64,000 nucleotides of DNA from CAYQXJ01 sp964421565 (GCA_964421565.1 CAYQXJ010000011.1:62001-126000), one strand, 5' to 3'. Counted from the first letter of the stretch, positions 16,510 to 26,011 are shown. The notes: generated from the sequence alone by a model not told the origin. Made by a program: numbers and translations.

Positions 16510-19308
16510 ATGCCGGATACCGAGTACTACCGCATGGCCGTTCCGCAGGTGCTTAAGGCCCTCGAGACGAGAAGGGAGGGCCTTTCAGCCGAGGAGGCCG
16601 AAAGGCGCTTGCGAGAGCACGGAGCTAACGAACTGCAAGTCCATGGCGGGACTCCGAAGTGGCTAATGTTCTTGCGCCAGTTCAAGGATCTTCTGGTGAT
16701 CGTGCTCATAGTGGCCGGTCTGATGTCCTACGCGATCGCCCTGAAGGAGGGCTCCTGGGCGAACTTCCGTGACGGTTCGGTGATGTTCGTCATCGTCATT
16801 GTCAATGCCGTCATCGGCTTTGTGCAGGAGTACAAGGCGAGCCGCATCGTGGAGGAGTTGCGGGAGCTGATACGTTCCCCGGCGCGGGTCGTGCGCGACG
16901 GGAATCCCACCGAGACTCCGCAGCGCGAACTGGTGCCGGGGGATGTCGTCCGGATTGAGGAGGGCGACAAAGTGCCCGCTGACATGCGCATCATCGAGTC
17001 TGTCAACCTGCGCACCAACGAGTTCAGCCTGACCGGCGAGTCGATGCCTCAGGACAAGATTGCGGCTGCTTTGCCTGAAGAGAGGGGGCTGGCGGACCTT
17101 GACAACATGGTTTTTGTCGGCACGACTGTCGCCAGCGGCAACGGTAGCGGCGTGGTGGTGAGGACCGGCATGGAGACCGAACTCGGCAAGATCGCCACCA
17201 TGACCGAGGAGACGGTCGAGTTGAGGTCGCCCATGCAGGACGAACTGAATCTGCTCGCCCGGCGGTTGACTGCTGTTGTGATCGTGATCAGTGCCGCCCT
17301 TTTCGTGTTCGCCTTGCTGCAAAACCTCGGGCTGGTGGTCAGCCTGACCTATGCCCTTGGCGTGGCTGTGGCGTGCGTGCCTCAGGCACTTCCGGCGCAG
17401 TTGACCGTGGCCATGTCGACAGCCAGCCGCCGCCTGGCGGAGAAGAACGCTGTGGTCAAGAGCTTGCCGTCCGTGGAGACGCTCGGCTCGACGAACGTCA
17501 TATGCACAGACAAGACCGGCACGCTGACTAAGAACGAGATGACTGTGCGGGCTGTTTGGTTTAGCGGTCGGGACTACGAATTCACTGGTATCGGCTACGA
17601 GCCGGAGGGTGAGATCCGCCACAGGGACGGAGAGCCGCTTACGCAGGAAGAGATCGACGAGATCGAGATCATGATGGACGCGGCGACCATGGCCTCAAAC
17701 GCGGAGATCCATGCACCCGACGAGGACCACGATGGCTGGTACCCCGTGGGTGACCCGACAGAAGCAGCGCTGATCACCATGTCCACGAAGATCGGCACAC
17801 GCTCTGCGCGCGAGGACCAAGAGAACCCCGAACTGCACGAGTTCCCGTTCACAGCGGAACGCAAACGCATGAGCTCGATACGCCAGTTCGAGGACCGCGA
17901 GGTGCTCACCATGAAGGGGGCGACTGACTCGGTAATCTCCATCAGCACATACCTATACCGCGACGGCGAGATCGAGGAGCTGACGGATGAGCAGAGAGAC
18001 GCCATCCAGCAGGTTAAGGAGGCATACTCCGAACAGGCCATGCGCGTGCTGGCCATCGCATACCGCACACTTCCAAAGGAGAACGGCGAGTACCAGCAGG
18101 ATGAGGTCGAGCGGGATGTCACTTTGCTGGGACTCGTGGGCATGATCGATCCGCCTCGCGAGGGCGTGCGCGAGGCTGTGGAGGAGTGCCGGCAGGCACA
18201 CATCCACTCCATCATGATTACGGGCGACCACGCCACCACCGCCCGGGCCATCGGCCGTGAGATAGGGCTGGTGCGCGACGAGGAGGACTGCCCGGTCTTC
18301 ACCGGACATGACCTGCAGCAGATTGCGGACGAGGATCTGGTCAAAACGATGCGCGAGCACGACTCGGTGATCTTCTCGCGCGTGGATCCCGCCCAGAAGC
18401 TGCGGGTAGTGCGGCTGCTGGAGGAGGAACTCGATGAGGTGGTGGCCGTCACCGGAGACGGAGTCAACGATGCCCCGGCGCTCAAGCGCGCTCATATCGG
18501 GGTCGCCATGGGGCGGACGGGGACCGACGTGGCAAAGGAAGCGGCCGAAGTGGTGCTACTTGATGACAGCTTCCCCACCCTGATGCATGCGGTAAAGGAA
18601 GGGCGCACCATATACGCGAACATTGCTAAAGTCGTTCTGGCCAGCCTAACCACCAACACAGCGGAGCTGGTAGCCGTGCTGCTCGGGCTGATCGGCATAG
18701 CGATCGGCAACTACGCCATACCTATCCTGGCAATCCAGATACTCGCCGTCGACCTTCTGGCGGAGATCATGCCGCTAACCTTCCTGTGCTTTGATCCCCC
18801 TGGGCCGGAAGTCATGCAGGAGCCACCCCGTAGCCGCCATGAGCACATCCTGGACATTACCAGCGGCGCAGAGGTGATCCTTTTGGGCAGCCTGATTGGC
18901 GCGCTCGCAGCGGGTAATTACTTCCTCTACATGGCCCGCCACGGTCTCGGCGTGCTTACGCAAGACGCGGTGGCTACTATGCCGCAGAAGCTCTCTTACA
19001 TGCGGGCCAGTACAATGACATGGCTGACGATCGGGTTCTGCCAGTGGGTGAACATCCTCTCCCGCCGCTATCGTTACACCAGCATATTCCACCCGAACAT
19101 ACTGACGAACAAGATTCTGCTCGGGTCAGTGTTCTTCTCGCTCGGCACGGTCCTGATCGGGGTATATGTGCCCGGCGTCAGCAGCTTCCTTCAGTTCGCA
19201 GCTATTGGGCCGACGGATTGGCTCTACGTGCTCGCAGCGGCGGGTGTCTTCCTCGCCGCGTGGGAGTTTCTGAAGTTCTTCAAGCGCAGGCACCTGGCTA
19301 CTGATTAG
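16510..19308 (+). CDS. P2-type cation-transporting ATPase
   Basis: 932 residues of a calcium/sodium-pump-like P-type ATPase. The N-terminal cation-ATPase domain ends in GLSAEEAERRLREHGANEL; the actuator domain has LTGES; the phosphorylated Asp is D334 in DKTGTLTKNE; the hinge is TGDGVNDAPALK; about ten TM helices are present. The transmembrane-4 ion site, normally PEGLPA in Ca2+ pumps, reads PQALPA (about residues 290-295), and the TM6 motif is AVDLLAEIMPL, so the metal site lacks the usual acidic residue. Ion specificity may differ from calcium (inference). It stands before the DUF389 pair but has a separate intergenic promoter after it. Confidence 0.94.
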   Translation: MPDTEYYRMAVPQVLKALETRREGLSAEEAERRLREHGANELQVHGGTPKWLMFLRQFKDLLVIVLIVAGLMSYAIALKEGSWANFRDGSVMFVIVIVNAVIGFVQEYKASRIVEELRELIRSPARVVRDGNPTETPQRELVPGDVVRIEEGDKVPADMRIIESVNLRTNEFSLTGESMPQDKIAAALPEERGLADLDNMVFVGTTVASGNGSGVVVRTGMETELGKIATMTEETVELRSPMQDELNLLARRLTAVVIVISAALFVFALLQNLGLVVSLTYALGVAVACVPQALPAQLTVAMSTASRRLAEKNAVVKSLPSVETLGSTNVICTDKTGTLTKNEMTVRAVWFSGRDYEFTGIGYEPEGEIRHRDGEPLTQEEIDEIEIMMDAATMASNAEIHAPDEDHDGWYPVGDPTEAALITMSTKIGTRSAREDQENPELHEFPFTAERKRMSSIRQFEDREVLTMKGATDSVISISTYLYRDGEIEELTDEQRDAIQQVKEAYSEQAMRVLAIAYRTLPKENGEYQQDEVERDVTLLGLVGMIDPPREGVREAVEECRQAHIHSIMITGDHATTARAIGREIGLVRDEEDCPVFTGHDLQQIADEDLVKTMREHDSVIFSRVDPAQKLRVVRLLEEELDEVVAVTGDGVNDAPALKRAHIGVAMGRTGTDVAKEAAEVVLLDDSFPTLMHAVKEGRTIYANIAKVVLASLTTNTAELVAVLLGLIGIAIGNYAIPILAIQILAVDLLAEIMPLTFLCFDPPGPEVMQEPPRSRHEHILDITSGAEVILLGSLIGALAAGNYFLYMARHGLGVLTQDAVATMPQKLSYMRASTMTWLTIGFCQWVNILSRRYRYTSIFHPNILTNKILLGSVFFSLGTVLIGVYVPGVSSFLQFAAIGPTDWLYVLAAAGVFLAAWEFLKFFKRRHLATD

Positions 19309-19377
19309 GGGAGGCCCTCCGACGCCGAGATTGCTGCGGCGCCTGCGGAACTGCGGATCCGGGCCGCGGCGGCAGTC

Positions 19378-19407
19378 TTGACACGGCCGGAGGGCGAATC
19401 CTACACT
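19378..19407 (+). promoter_or_regulatory. Promoter of the DUF389 gene pair
   Basis: TTGACA (19378-19383), an 18-base spacer and TACACT (19402-19407). Transcription would start about 25 bases upstream of the first gene, leaving room for its GGGGGGAGGG ribosome site. Confidence 0.65.
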
Positions 19408-19436
19408 GATGGACATCTTCGGGGGGAGGGTTCAGC

Positions 19437-20492
19437 ATGCCGTTGCGACTGGTGGAGATGGTCTGCCCCGAGGAAAGGCGCAGCGGGGTAGACAGTCTGC
19501 TGGAGGGCTATGAACCCGTAGCGGTCTGGCACGACCAACTCACCGACGATCAGGTGTTGGTGAATGTGCTGTTGCCGATGGAACAGACGGAGGACTTGCT
19601 CGACGACCTGCAGGATGAGTTCGGCTCCGAGGACGGCTTCCGCATTGTCATGCTTCCGGTCGAGGCTACCGTGCCGCAAGTTGAGCACGTGGAGGAAGAT
19701 GAGGAGCCTGAGAAGGCACGTATCAGCCGCCAGGAACTCTACGACGCTATCAGCGGTCAGGGGAAGCTGACCGGAACGTATATGGTGATGATCCTGCTTT
19801 CGAGCTTCGTAGCGGCAATCGGGATCTGGCAGGGCAACGTCGCTGTGATCATCGGAGCTATGGTCATAGCCCCGATGCTCTATCCCAACATGGCCATTGC
19901 GCTGAGCAATACGCTCGGCGACGGCGATCTGTTCCGGAGGGCGATGAAGACGACCTTCGCGGGGGTCGGCGCAGCCCTGGTGCTTGCTGTGGCCGCAGGC
20001 TTTGCCCTGCCGCTGGGTGGCGAAGAACAGCAGGCTTTGTGGGGGACGCGGGTGGGCCTCCACAACATCGCACTTGCGTTGGCAGCCGGCGGAGCGGGAT
20101 CGGTGGCCGTCACGCGGGGCGAACGCACCTCGCTGGTCGGTGTGATGGTCGCCGTGGCGCTGCTGCCTCCGTTGGTGGCGCTCGGCCTGGCGCTCGGCTC
20201 GGGCGCGTGGGCGTCCGCAGTCGGCGCAGGGCTGCTGTTTTTGACTAACTTCATCTGCATCAACCTGGCAGCTATTGCAACCTTCATGCTGCAGGGGGTG
20301 CGTCCCCGCACGTGGTTCGATCAGGACAAGGCGCGTCGCAGCGCGCGGCGGGCGGTCGGTCTGTGGGTCGCCTTACTCGTCCTCCTGACCGCCGCCATAT
20401 TGTTCGCCCAGGGCCACATAGAGCCCATCGCTCCCGATGGTACCGGGCGGTCACCTGAGTCCACACCGGAGGGACTATGGCGCTGCGTCTGA
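19437..20492 (+). CDS. DUF389 (TIGR00341-like) membrane protein, copy 1
   Basis: 351 residues. A soluble N-terminal regulatory-looking domain of about 95 residues (MPLRLVEMVCP start) is followed by RISRQELYDAISG and the DUF389 membrane core, with NVAVIIGAMVIAPMLYPN and VGVMVAVALLPPLVALGLAL. Function is unknown. Its last 16 bases overlap the start of the next gene, which is a paralogue of the same architecture, so the two are translationally coupled and probably form a hetero-oligomer. The C-terminal tail (PDGTGRSPESTPEG) is probably an artefact of that overlap and is poorly conserved. Confidence 0.9.
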   Translation: MPLRLVEMVCPEERRSGVDSLLEGYEPVAVWHDQLTDDQVLVNVLLPMEQTEDLLDDLQDEFGSEDGFRIVMLPVEATVPQVEHVEEDEEPEKARISRQELYDAISGQGKLTGTYMVMILLSSFVAAIGIWQGNVAVIIGAMVIAPMLYPNMAIALSNTLGDGDLFRRAMKTTFAGVGAALVLAVAAGFALPLGGEEQQALWGTRVGLHNIALALAAGGAGSVAVTRGERTSLVGVMVAVALLPPLVALGLALGSGAWASAVGAGLLFLTNFICINLAAIATFMLQGVRPRTWFDQDKARRSARRAVGLWVALLVLLTAAILFAQGHIEPIAPDGTGRSPESTPEGLWRCV

Positions 20493-21520
20493 TCGAGATG
20501 GCTTGCCCGACCGAGAAGCGCCACGAGGTGGAAGAACTCGCCCACGAGTTCGAGCCGCTCAGCCTGTGGCATGATCAGATGATGGACCGCCAGACACTGG
20601 TCAAGATACTGATGCCGGCCGAACGAGCCGAGGCCGTGCTCGACAAGCTGGAGAGCGCCTACGGACGGACGGAGGGTTTCAGGCTGCTGCTGATGGAGGT
20701 CCAGGCCGCCGTGCCGAGGCCTGAGGAGACTGAGGAGAGGGAAGCGAGCGCCCCACGGCTGCGGGCAGGCACGCTGCGAATCAGCCGGCAGGAGCTGTGG
20801 GCCGAGATCTCAGCCGGGGCCGACCTGACCCGCATCTACCTCGCCCTCATACTGATCTCCAGCATTGTGGCTGCCATCGGCCTGTGGCGCAACAACGTGG
20901 CGGTCATCATCGGCGCCATGGTCATCGCGCCGCTCCTCGGACCGAACATGGGCCTTGCCTTTGCCACCACACTGGGGGACGGCGGCCTGGGCCGGCGCGC
21001 GTTGCGCAGCAGCCTCGTCGGGATCGCCCTGGCCCTGGCCGTATCCATCGGGCTCGGGGCTGTTCTGCCGCTCCAGTGGCGTGTGCCCGAGGGCATGGGC
21101 GACCTTGGCGGCGGCATCTACTTGCCCGAGCTGTTGTTGCGCACGCAGGTCGGTCTGGCCGACATCGTGCTTGCCCTGGCGGCGGGCACGGCCGGTGCGC
21201 TGGCCTTTACTACCGGCATACACACGCCGCTGGTGGGGGTGATGGTGGCCGTAGCCCTGCTGCCGCCATTGGTAGCCTCGGGGTTGGCTGTCGGATCGCG
21301 CCAGTGGACGATGGCGGGCGGCGCGTTTCTGCTCTTCTCCACGAACCTGATCTGCATCAACCTGGCCGGGGTCGCGACGTTCCTCGCCTTCGGCATCCGC
21401 CCTCGCACGTGGTGGGAGGCCGACCGCGCCCGCCGCGCGGCCCGCAGCGCCCTGATGGCCTGGACGCTCATTCTGCTCGGCCTGGTGATCGTGATCCTCC
21501 TCGCGCGCAGGGCCGGATAG
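20477..21520 (+). CDS. DUF389 (TIGR00341-like) membrane protein, copy 2
   Basis: 347 residues, the tandem paralogue of the preceding gene. It repeats the N-terminal domain (MALRLIEMACPTEKR), the linker LRISRQELWAEISAG and the membrane core NNVAVIIGAMVIAPLLGPN and VGVMVAVALLPPLVASGLAV. It overlaps the first copy by 16 bases. The copies have diverged mainly in the N-terminal domain and linker, as expected if the membrane parts assemble together while the soluble parts sense different signals (inference). Confidence 0.9.
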   Translation: MALRLIEMACPTEKRHEVEELAHEFEPLSLWHDQMMDRQTLVKILMPAERAEAVLDKLESAYGRTEGFRLLLMEVQAAVPRPEETEEREASAPRLRAGTLRISRQELWAEISAGADLTRIYLALILISSIVAAIGLWRNNVAVIIGAMVIAPLLGPNMGLAFATTLGDGGLGRRALRSSLVGIALALAVSIGLGAVLPLQWRVPEGMGDLGGGIYLPELLLRTQVGLADIVLALAAGTAGALAFTTGIHTPLVGVMVAVALLPPLVASGLAVGSRQWTMAGGAFLLFSTNLICINLAGVATFLAFGIRPRTWWEADRARRAARSALMAWTLILLGLVIVILLARRAG

Positions 21521-21526
21521 CGCCCA

Positions 21527-21616
21527 CTGCTGGCACTGCGGGCAGGCACAGGTCATCCGGGTCTGCTGGCGGGATGACTCGATAGACGGCGCCGCACTCC
21601 CGGCAGTGCTTGCCGC
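21527..21616 (-). pseudogene. Possible frameshifted zinc-ribbon remnant
   Basis: Within the 394-base gap 21521-21914, the minus strand reads GKHCRECGAVYRVIPP in one frame and, after a one-base shift, QQTRMTCACPQCQQW in the next. Together these make a plausible two-knuckle zinc ribbon (CxxC and CxxC), but there is no start codon, and a stop lies five codons upstream. It could be a decayed gene or chance. The rest of the gap shows no gene, promoter or repeat that I can support. Confidence 0.3.
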
Positions 21617-21914
21617 TCCGCCGCTAAGACGGCCGATGGTCCCTGGCGCCGCTTGCCGGCCAGCAGGTGGTGGAATCATCGCCGCATCAGTGCCTCGGTC
21701 CTCTCCAGGATACGACCCTTCTCTTCAGTTGAGAGCTGGGCGACGGCTCGCCGGGGCAGTGATCTGCAACGGTAAACGGACGGTGTGCTCGCCGCTTGGG
21801 CGCGAACCGTAACCGAACGGGCATGCCCTCGTAACGTTTCCGTAACATCCGTGGGGTACAGTGTGCGCGGACGATGAAGAACGCTGTGTCGCTACCCTAT
21901 GGGAGGTCGAGGCT

Positions 21915-24900
21915 ATGAGAGGGAAACGGTTGTGGATTCTGGCCGTGCTGGTTCTGTTGGCGGCGGTCGCGGCGGGGGGGGCTATTCGGGCCGATTCGGC
22001 TTCGGTACTGCTTGAGCAGGCCATATACACCGAGGAGACGGTTGGCGACCTGGACAGGGCTATCAAGCTCTACCAGAGCATTGTGGCCGACGCTCAGACC
22101 CAGCGCGAATACGTGGCCCAGGCGCATTACCGGCTCGGTGTGTGCTACGCCAAAAAGGGAGACAATCAGAAGGCGGCCGCCGTTCTGCGGGAAGTCGTCG
22201 CCACTTACTCCGGGCAGCAAAACGTGGTGGCTGCAGCCCGGGCGGAGCTGGACCGCCTCGCCGACACCGGAGAGGTCTTCGCGGCCGGAGACCTGCCTGA
22301 CCCCGCCTCGCTCATGCCGCCCGAGACGTTGTTCTACATGGAGCTGGGCAACCCGGGCGTGCAGTTGGGGAAGGTGCTCGGGATGCTCGAGGGCACGGGA
22401 TACGCCAACCCGTTGGCGCTGATGGCGGGCGGCATGCCGCGCGGAGGCAACAACCCGTCAGCGGCGCTGGCAGCGCTGCTCAACCCCAGCATGATGAAGG
22501 AGTTCAGGAAGATCCGGGGCTTCGCCATCGGCGTCCATGACGTGGTCATAGAGGAGCAGCAGGCGCAGGTTTTGGGCGTTTTCTATCCCGGCGAGAGCGA
22601 CGCGCTGCGCGGCGTGCTGACCGCCGCGCTGTTCATGGCCGCGCGGCCGGGCGAGAGCATCGAGGGTATGCAGACCTTGCGCTTCGACGGCGACCCGATC
22701 CTGGGCTGTGCCATGGACGAAAAAGCGCTGCTGTTTGCCGTTCCCGCTGAGAAACTGGCCTGGATGGTGCGTCAGTACAAGGCCGCCAGCCCGGAGCCGT
22801 CGCTGCTTTCGAGCCATGAGGGATTCGTCGACCTGACCGCCTCCGCCCGACAGCAAAACGCCATGACCGCCTGGTGGGATCCAGCCCGGACCGCGCAGGC
22901 GGTCCGCGCCATCAGCGCCCATAGCCCGGACTTCCAGGCTGCGTTCCAGGTGGTGGACGCCTTCTTTGACTTCTCGTCCATGCGGCAGGTGACGCTGCGG
23001 CAATACATTGAGGAGGGCACCATCGGGCACGATTTGACGCTCTCCTACAGGCCGGACCACAGCGCCTTCGGGTTCAACATCTACCGCACGCCGCACCTGA
23101 GCGCGTCCGCCTTCCGCGCTGTGCCTCAGGAGGCGGTCGCCGTGGCGGCCCTCTCATTGGGCGACCAGGTCGCCGAGAAGCTGTCTTCGGTCGAGGGCGT
23201 GGGCCGGGCGCTGCAGCAGGCGCCGGGCTCTCAGGACTTGCTCGGGATGGTCGACGCCGTGACGATGTTCCTGCTGCCGCCGGAGCGGGCTGACACCGTG
23301 CCTGGCAACATGACCATGCCCGGTGTAGGTCTGGCCATCATGAGTGCCCGTCCGGAAGAGGCAGAACGCCTTATCGCGCAGTGGCTTACGGCCGCGCACC
23401 AGGCCCACGGGGGATCGCCGCAAGTGCCAGCAGGCGGGCCGTACACCGTCGGCGTCGTCGGGACTGAGCCGATGAACGTCTACACCGGCTGCGTGGGCGA
23501 TGGCGTTGTCCTCAGCCTCAGCCCGTCCACCATCGAGTTGTGCCGCCAGGCCGCGGCGAGCGGGCGCAGCATGGCGACGGGCGGCGTGCTGCACGACCGG
23601 CTGGCGCAGTTGCCGCAGAGCACGAGCAAGTGGCTCGCCGTCAACGTGCGAAGCGTGCTCTCGATTGCAAGGCACCAGTTGGCGATGCAGAACGTAGCCG
23701 CCGCGCCGCAGTTGGAGGCGATGGCGAACCTCGCCGATGCTTTCGGCAAGACCGTCATCGAGGTGCGCAGCGACGAGGAGCCGCTCAAGGTGACGCTTCA
23801 CGGCGCAGTTGAGGAGTTGGCGCCACTCAGCGAGCTGATACCTGCCATTGCCCGGGCGGCGCAGACGTTTCAGCAGCTCGAACCGGTCAGTCGTGAGCCG
23901 GAGCCGGCGAGCCTGGCCTACGCCCTCGAGCCCATCATGGTCGACGGCGACCTGGGCGAGTGGGGCAACATCGACCCTATGCCCCGGCCGTTCCAGGGCG
24001 CCGAGGCGAGCTCCGTTCGGCTCGCCTGGCGACAGGAAGGGCTGTACGGCGCCGTCCGTGCCCGTGATGAGCGGATCGCTGTGAACAGCGCCGAGCCATG
24101 GAAAGGGGACAGCTTTGAGCTGTTCCTTGACAAGGCCTACTCGCGCAGCAACTTCCAGGGGAAGGATGCCGCGCAGTATGTGTTTGCGCCGGAGGGTGAG
24201 CCCGGCGCCGCTCTGAACATGATCGCCTGGGGCGGCAGCACGGACGAAGCCGCGCAGCTCAAATGTGCGTGGCGGCGCACCGGCAACGGCTACGCGCTGG
24301 AGTTCCTGATTCCCGTGAACATCTTGCGCCCGGCGAAGATGGAAGTCGGAACTCGCATGGGGCTGAACTTCGCGCTCAACGACGACGGAGAGCCCGTCGA
24401 GCAGTTCTACGCCGACAAGCAGGCGAACGAGAGCTATTACCGACCAGTGACGTGGGGCGCGGTGGTCCTGACGCGTTTCGATAGGCTCGCGCGCGAACTG
24501 CATCAGGGGGCTGCCGCTGGCGACGCGGCGCGCGTGAGGGCACAGCTCAGCCGGGGCGTTGACCCGGTGGCCCAGGATGAAGACGGCCGCACGCCGCTGT
24601 TCAAGGCAGCCGAAGCGGGCCATGCCGATGTCGTGGCGCTGCTCGCCCGGCAGCCCGAGGCGCTTGAGGCGGAGCGGAAGCAAGGGCAGGCCCTCCGCGT
24701 CGCAGCGCACAATGGCCATGCCGATGCCCTGGCCGTCCTGCTCGAAGCCGGTGTGGACCCTGAGCTTCAGGACGATCACGGTCGGCGCGCGCTTCACTGG
24801 GCTGCGAAGTTCAACCATTTGGACTGCGTGGAGCTGCTTCTCGAACACGGGGCCGATATCGAGGCCCGGGACGAGAACAACTGGAGTCCGCTCTTCATGG

Positions 24901-25058
24901 CCTGCATGGATGGCAGCATCGACACGGCGCGCCATCTCGTCGAACATGGCGCGCAGGTGAATCTAACCACCGTCCATGGCGAGACGCCCCTGAGCAGGGC
25001 AAAGCAGGAGGGCCATCGTGCTCTCGTCGCGTTCCTGCGCGAGCACGGGGCCGACTGA
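21915..25058 (+). CDS. Mosaic exported protein: TPR, DUF, CBM9-like, ankyrin
   Basis: 1047 residues from the ATG at 21915 (GGGAGG 8 bases upstream; the frame opens earlier at 21861). Order: signal peptide (about 1-27); a TPR-like region (about 31-125, AHYRLGVCYAKKGDNQKAAA); a domain of about 500 residues without a familiar motif, perhaps DUF3352-like; a CBM9-like sugar-binding beta-sandwich (about 660-855, IMVDGDLGEWGNI and SFELFLDKAYS); and about five ankyrin repeats to the end (DGRTPLFKAAEAGHADVVAL, DDHGRRALHWAAKFNHLDC, GETPLSRAKQEGHRALVAFL). It is probably periplasmic or surface-exposed, binding glycans and proteins. The combination is unusual; the domain calls are mine by eye. Confidence 0.85.
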   Translation: MRGKRLWILAVLVLLAAVAAGGAIRADSASVLLEQAIYTEETVGDLDRAIKLYQSIVADAQTQREYVAQAHYRLGVCYAKKGDNQKAAAVLREVVATYSGQQNVVAAARAELDRLADTGEVFAAGDLPDPASLMPPETLFYMELGNPGVQLGKVLGMLEGTGYANPLALMAGGMPRGGNNPSAALAALLNPSMMKEFRKIRGFAIGVHDVVIEEQQAQVLGVFYPGESDALRGVLTAALFMAARPGESIEGMQTLRFDGDPILGCAMDEKALLFAVPAEKLAWMVRQYKAASPEPSLLSSHEGFVDLTASARQQNAMTAWWDPARTAQAVRAISAHSPDFQAAFQVVDAFFDFSSMRQVTLRQYIEEGTIGHDLTLSYRPDHSAFGFNIYRTPHLSASAFRAVPQEAVAVAALSLGDQVAEKLSSVEGVGRALQQAPGSQDLLGMVDAVTMFLLPPERADTVPGNMTMPGVGLAIMSARPEEAERLIAQWLTAAHQAHGGSPQVPAGGPYTVGVVGTEPMNVYTGCVGDGVVLSLSPSTIELCRQAAASGRSMATGGVLHDRLAQLPQSTSKWLAVNVRSVLSIARHQLAMQNVAAAPQLEAMANLADAFGKTVIEVRSDEEPLKVTLHGAVEELAPLSELIPAIARAAQTFQQLEPVSREPEPASLAYALEPIMVDGDLGEWGNIDPMPRPFQGAEASSVRLAWRQEGLYGAVRARDERIAVNSAEPWKGDSFELFLDKAYSRSNFQGKDAAQYVFAPEGEPGAALNMIAWGGSTDEAAQLKCAWRRTGNGYALEFLIPVNILRPAKMEVGTRMGLNFALNDDGEPVEQFYADKQANESYYRPVTWGAVVLTRFDRLARELHQGAAAGDAARVRAQLSRGVDPVAQDEDGRTPLFKAAEAGHADVVALLARQPEALEAERKQGQALRVAAHNGHADALAVLLEAGVDPELQDDHGRRALHWAAKFNHLDCVELLLEHGADIEARDENNWSPLFMACMDGSIDTARHLVEHGAQVNLTTVHGETPLSRAKQEGHRALVAFLREHGAD

Positions 25059-25145
25059 GCGGGCGCAAGCCGAGATCAGGACGCTCCTTGCGGGGCGGGG
25101 GCTTGCTTCCCTTGCAGGACATGTCGCTTTGGAATGGGGAGCCGC

Positions 25146-25151
25146 TATAAT
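25146..25151 (+). promoter_or_regulatory. Perfect -10 box upstream of the PEGA-like lipoprotein
   Basis: TATAAT at 25146-25151, 38 bases before the start at 25189. No good -35 lies at the right distance, so the promoter may need an activator. Confidence 0.45.
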
Positions 25152-25188
25152 GGGTGCTGCAGGCTACATTTGCCACTGGAGGACTGTT

Positions 25189-25572
25189 ATGACTGCGCTA
25201 CGACGTGCAGGAATGGTCGCTGTTGTAGGAATCGCTTTCATCATGCTCACAGGGTGCGCGATCGTGGCTTTCAATGAGGTTGCTGGAGACGTTGGAGACC
25301 TGGGGAAACCGGAGGTCAGCGTCAACGGCGAGTCCCGCGGCAGCACACCGATCACCGTGGCGATGAAGCAGGGAGAGACATATCGCATCCAGCTCCGCCG
25401 GGGGCAGGGCGAACCGCGTAGCTTCGTGTTGACCAACCGGGTGGCAGACGGCAAAGTCATCGTCGACACGCTCGACGGCCGGACGCCCGTCCTCGTCGAA
25501 GAGGGAACCGGTGCCTGGTATCCCCTCAATCAGGAGAGCCTGGAAGCCCTGCTGAAGCGTCAACAACCTTGA
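25189..25572 (+). CDS. Small lipoprotein with PEGA-like domain
   Basis: 127 residues starting at the ATG at 25189 (GGAGG 6 bases upstream); longer in-frame starts reach back into the previous gene and are rejected. A signal peptide ends in a lipobox, IMLTGC (about residues 16-21). The mature part, VSVNGESRGSTPITVAMKQG, looks like a PEGA repeat, a surface beta-sandwich. Its function is unknown. It lies just upstream of a second small lipoprotein and a two-component system, suggesting a role in envelope sensing (inference). Confidence 0.8.
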   Translation: MTALRRAGMVAVVGIAFIMLTGCAIVAFNEVAGDVGDLGKPEVSVNGESRGSTPITVAMKQGETYRIQLRRGQGEPRSFVLTNRVADGKVIVDTLDGRTPVLVEEGTGAWYPLNQESLEALLKRQQP

Positions 25573-25589
25573 ATCCGAAGGAGGCGAAG

Positions 25590-25964
25590 ATGGAAGGCGC
25601 GCTGCACAGGGCCGCGACGGGTTTGCTTGCCGGGGTAGTGCTCCTTTGTGCGGGCTGCCTGGTCCAGCGCGACCGGACTGTTCGCGTGCACGGCCAGGAG
25701 CTCTCCGAGGTCGCGCTTGCCCAGATCCGCCAGGGAGTGACCACGCGGGCTGAGTTGATCGACACGCTCGGCCCGCCCACCCGCGTCTATACAACCGGGC
25801 GCGGCACAGAGGTGCTGGTCTACGAATATCGCAGGGACGTGCATTCCAGCACGCAGGTGTTTCTGCTGTTGTCGTCTAACAGTAGCAAGACGCACATTAC
25901 CACGCATAAGTTCGAGGTGGAGGACGGGGTGGTGCTTCGCCAGTGGACGGAGTCCACGGGCTGA
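25590..25964 (+). CDS. BamE/SmpA-like small lipoprotein
   Basis: 124 residues from the ATG at 25590 (GGAGG 5 bases upstream). Signal peptide and lipobox (LLCAGC) precede IRQGVTTRAELIDTLGPPTR, the helix-turn-helix segment ending in G-x-P that marks the SmpA/OmlA (BamE) fold. True BamE belongs to the outer-membrane assembly complex; many paralogues have other envelope roles. Its end overlaps the possible ATG of the histidine kinase, so it may be co-transcribed with the sensor pair. Confidence 0.75.
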   Translation: MEGALHRAATGLLAGVVLLCAGCLVQRDRTVRVHGQELSEVALAQIRQGVTTRAELIDTLGPPTRVYTTGRGTEVLVYEYRRDVHSSTQVFLLLSSNSSKTHITTHKFEVEDGVVLRQWTESTG

Positions 25965-26011
25965 AGGGCCCGAGGCACGGCGTGAGGCCCAGAGGCAAGC
26001 GGAGGCAAGCC

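Noticed and set aside
23154..24947. 597-codon minus-strand frame opposite the TPR/ankyrin protein
   Set aside because: Ankyrin and CBM9-like segments on the plus strand are real; the antisense product has no motif.
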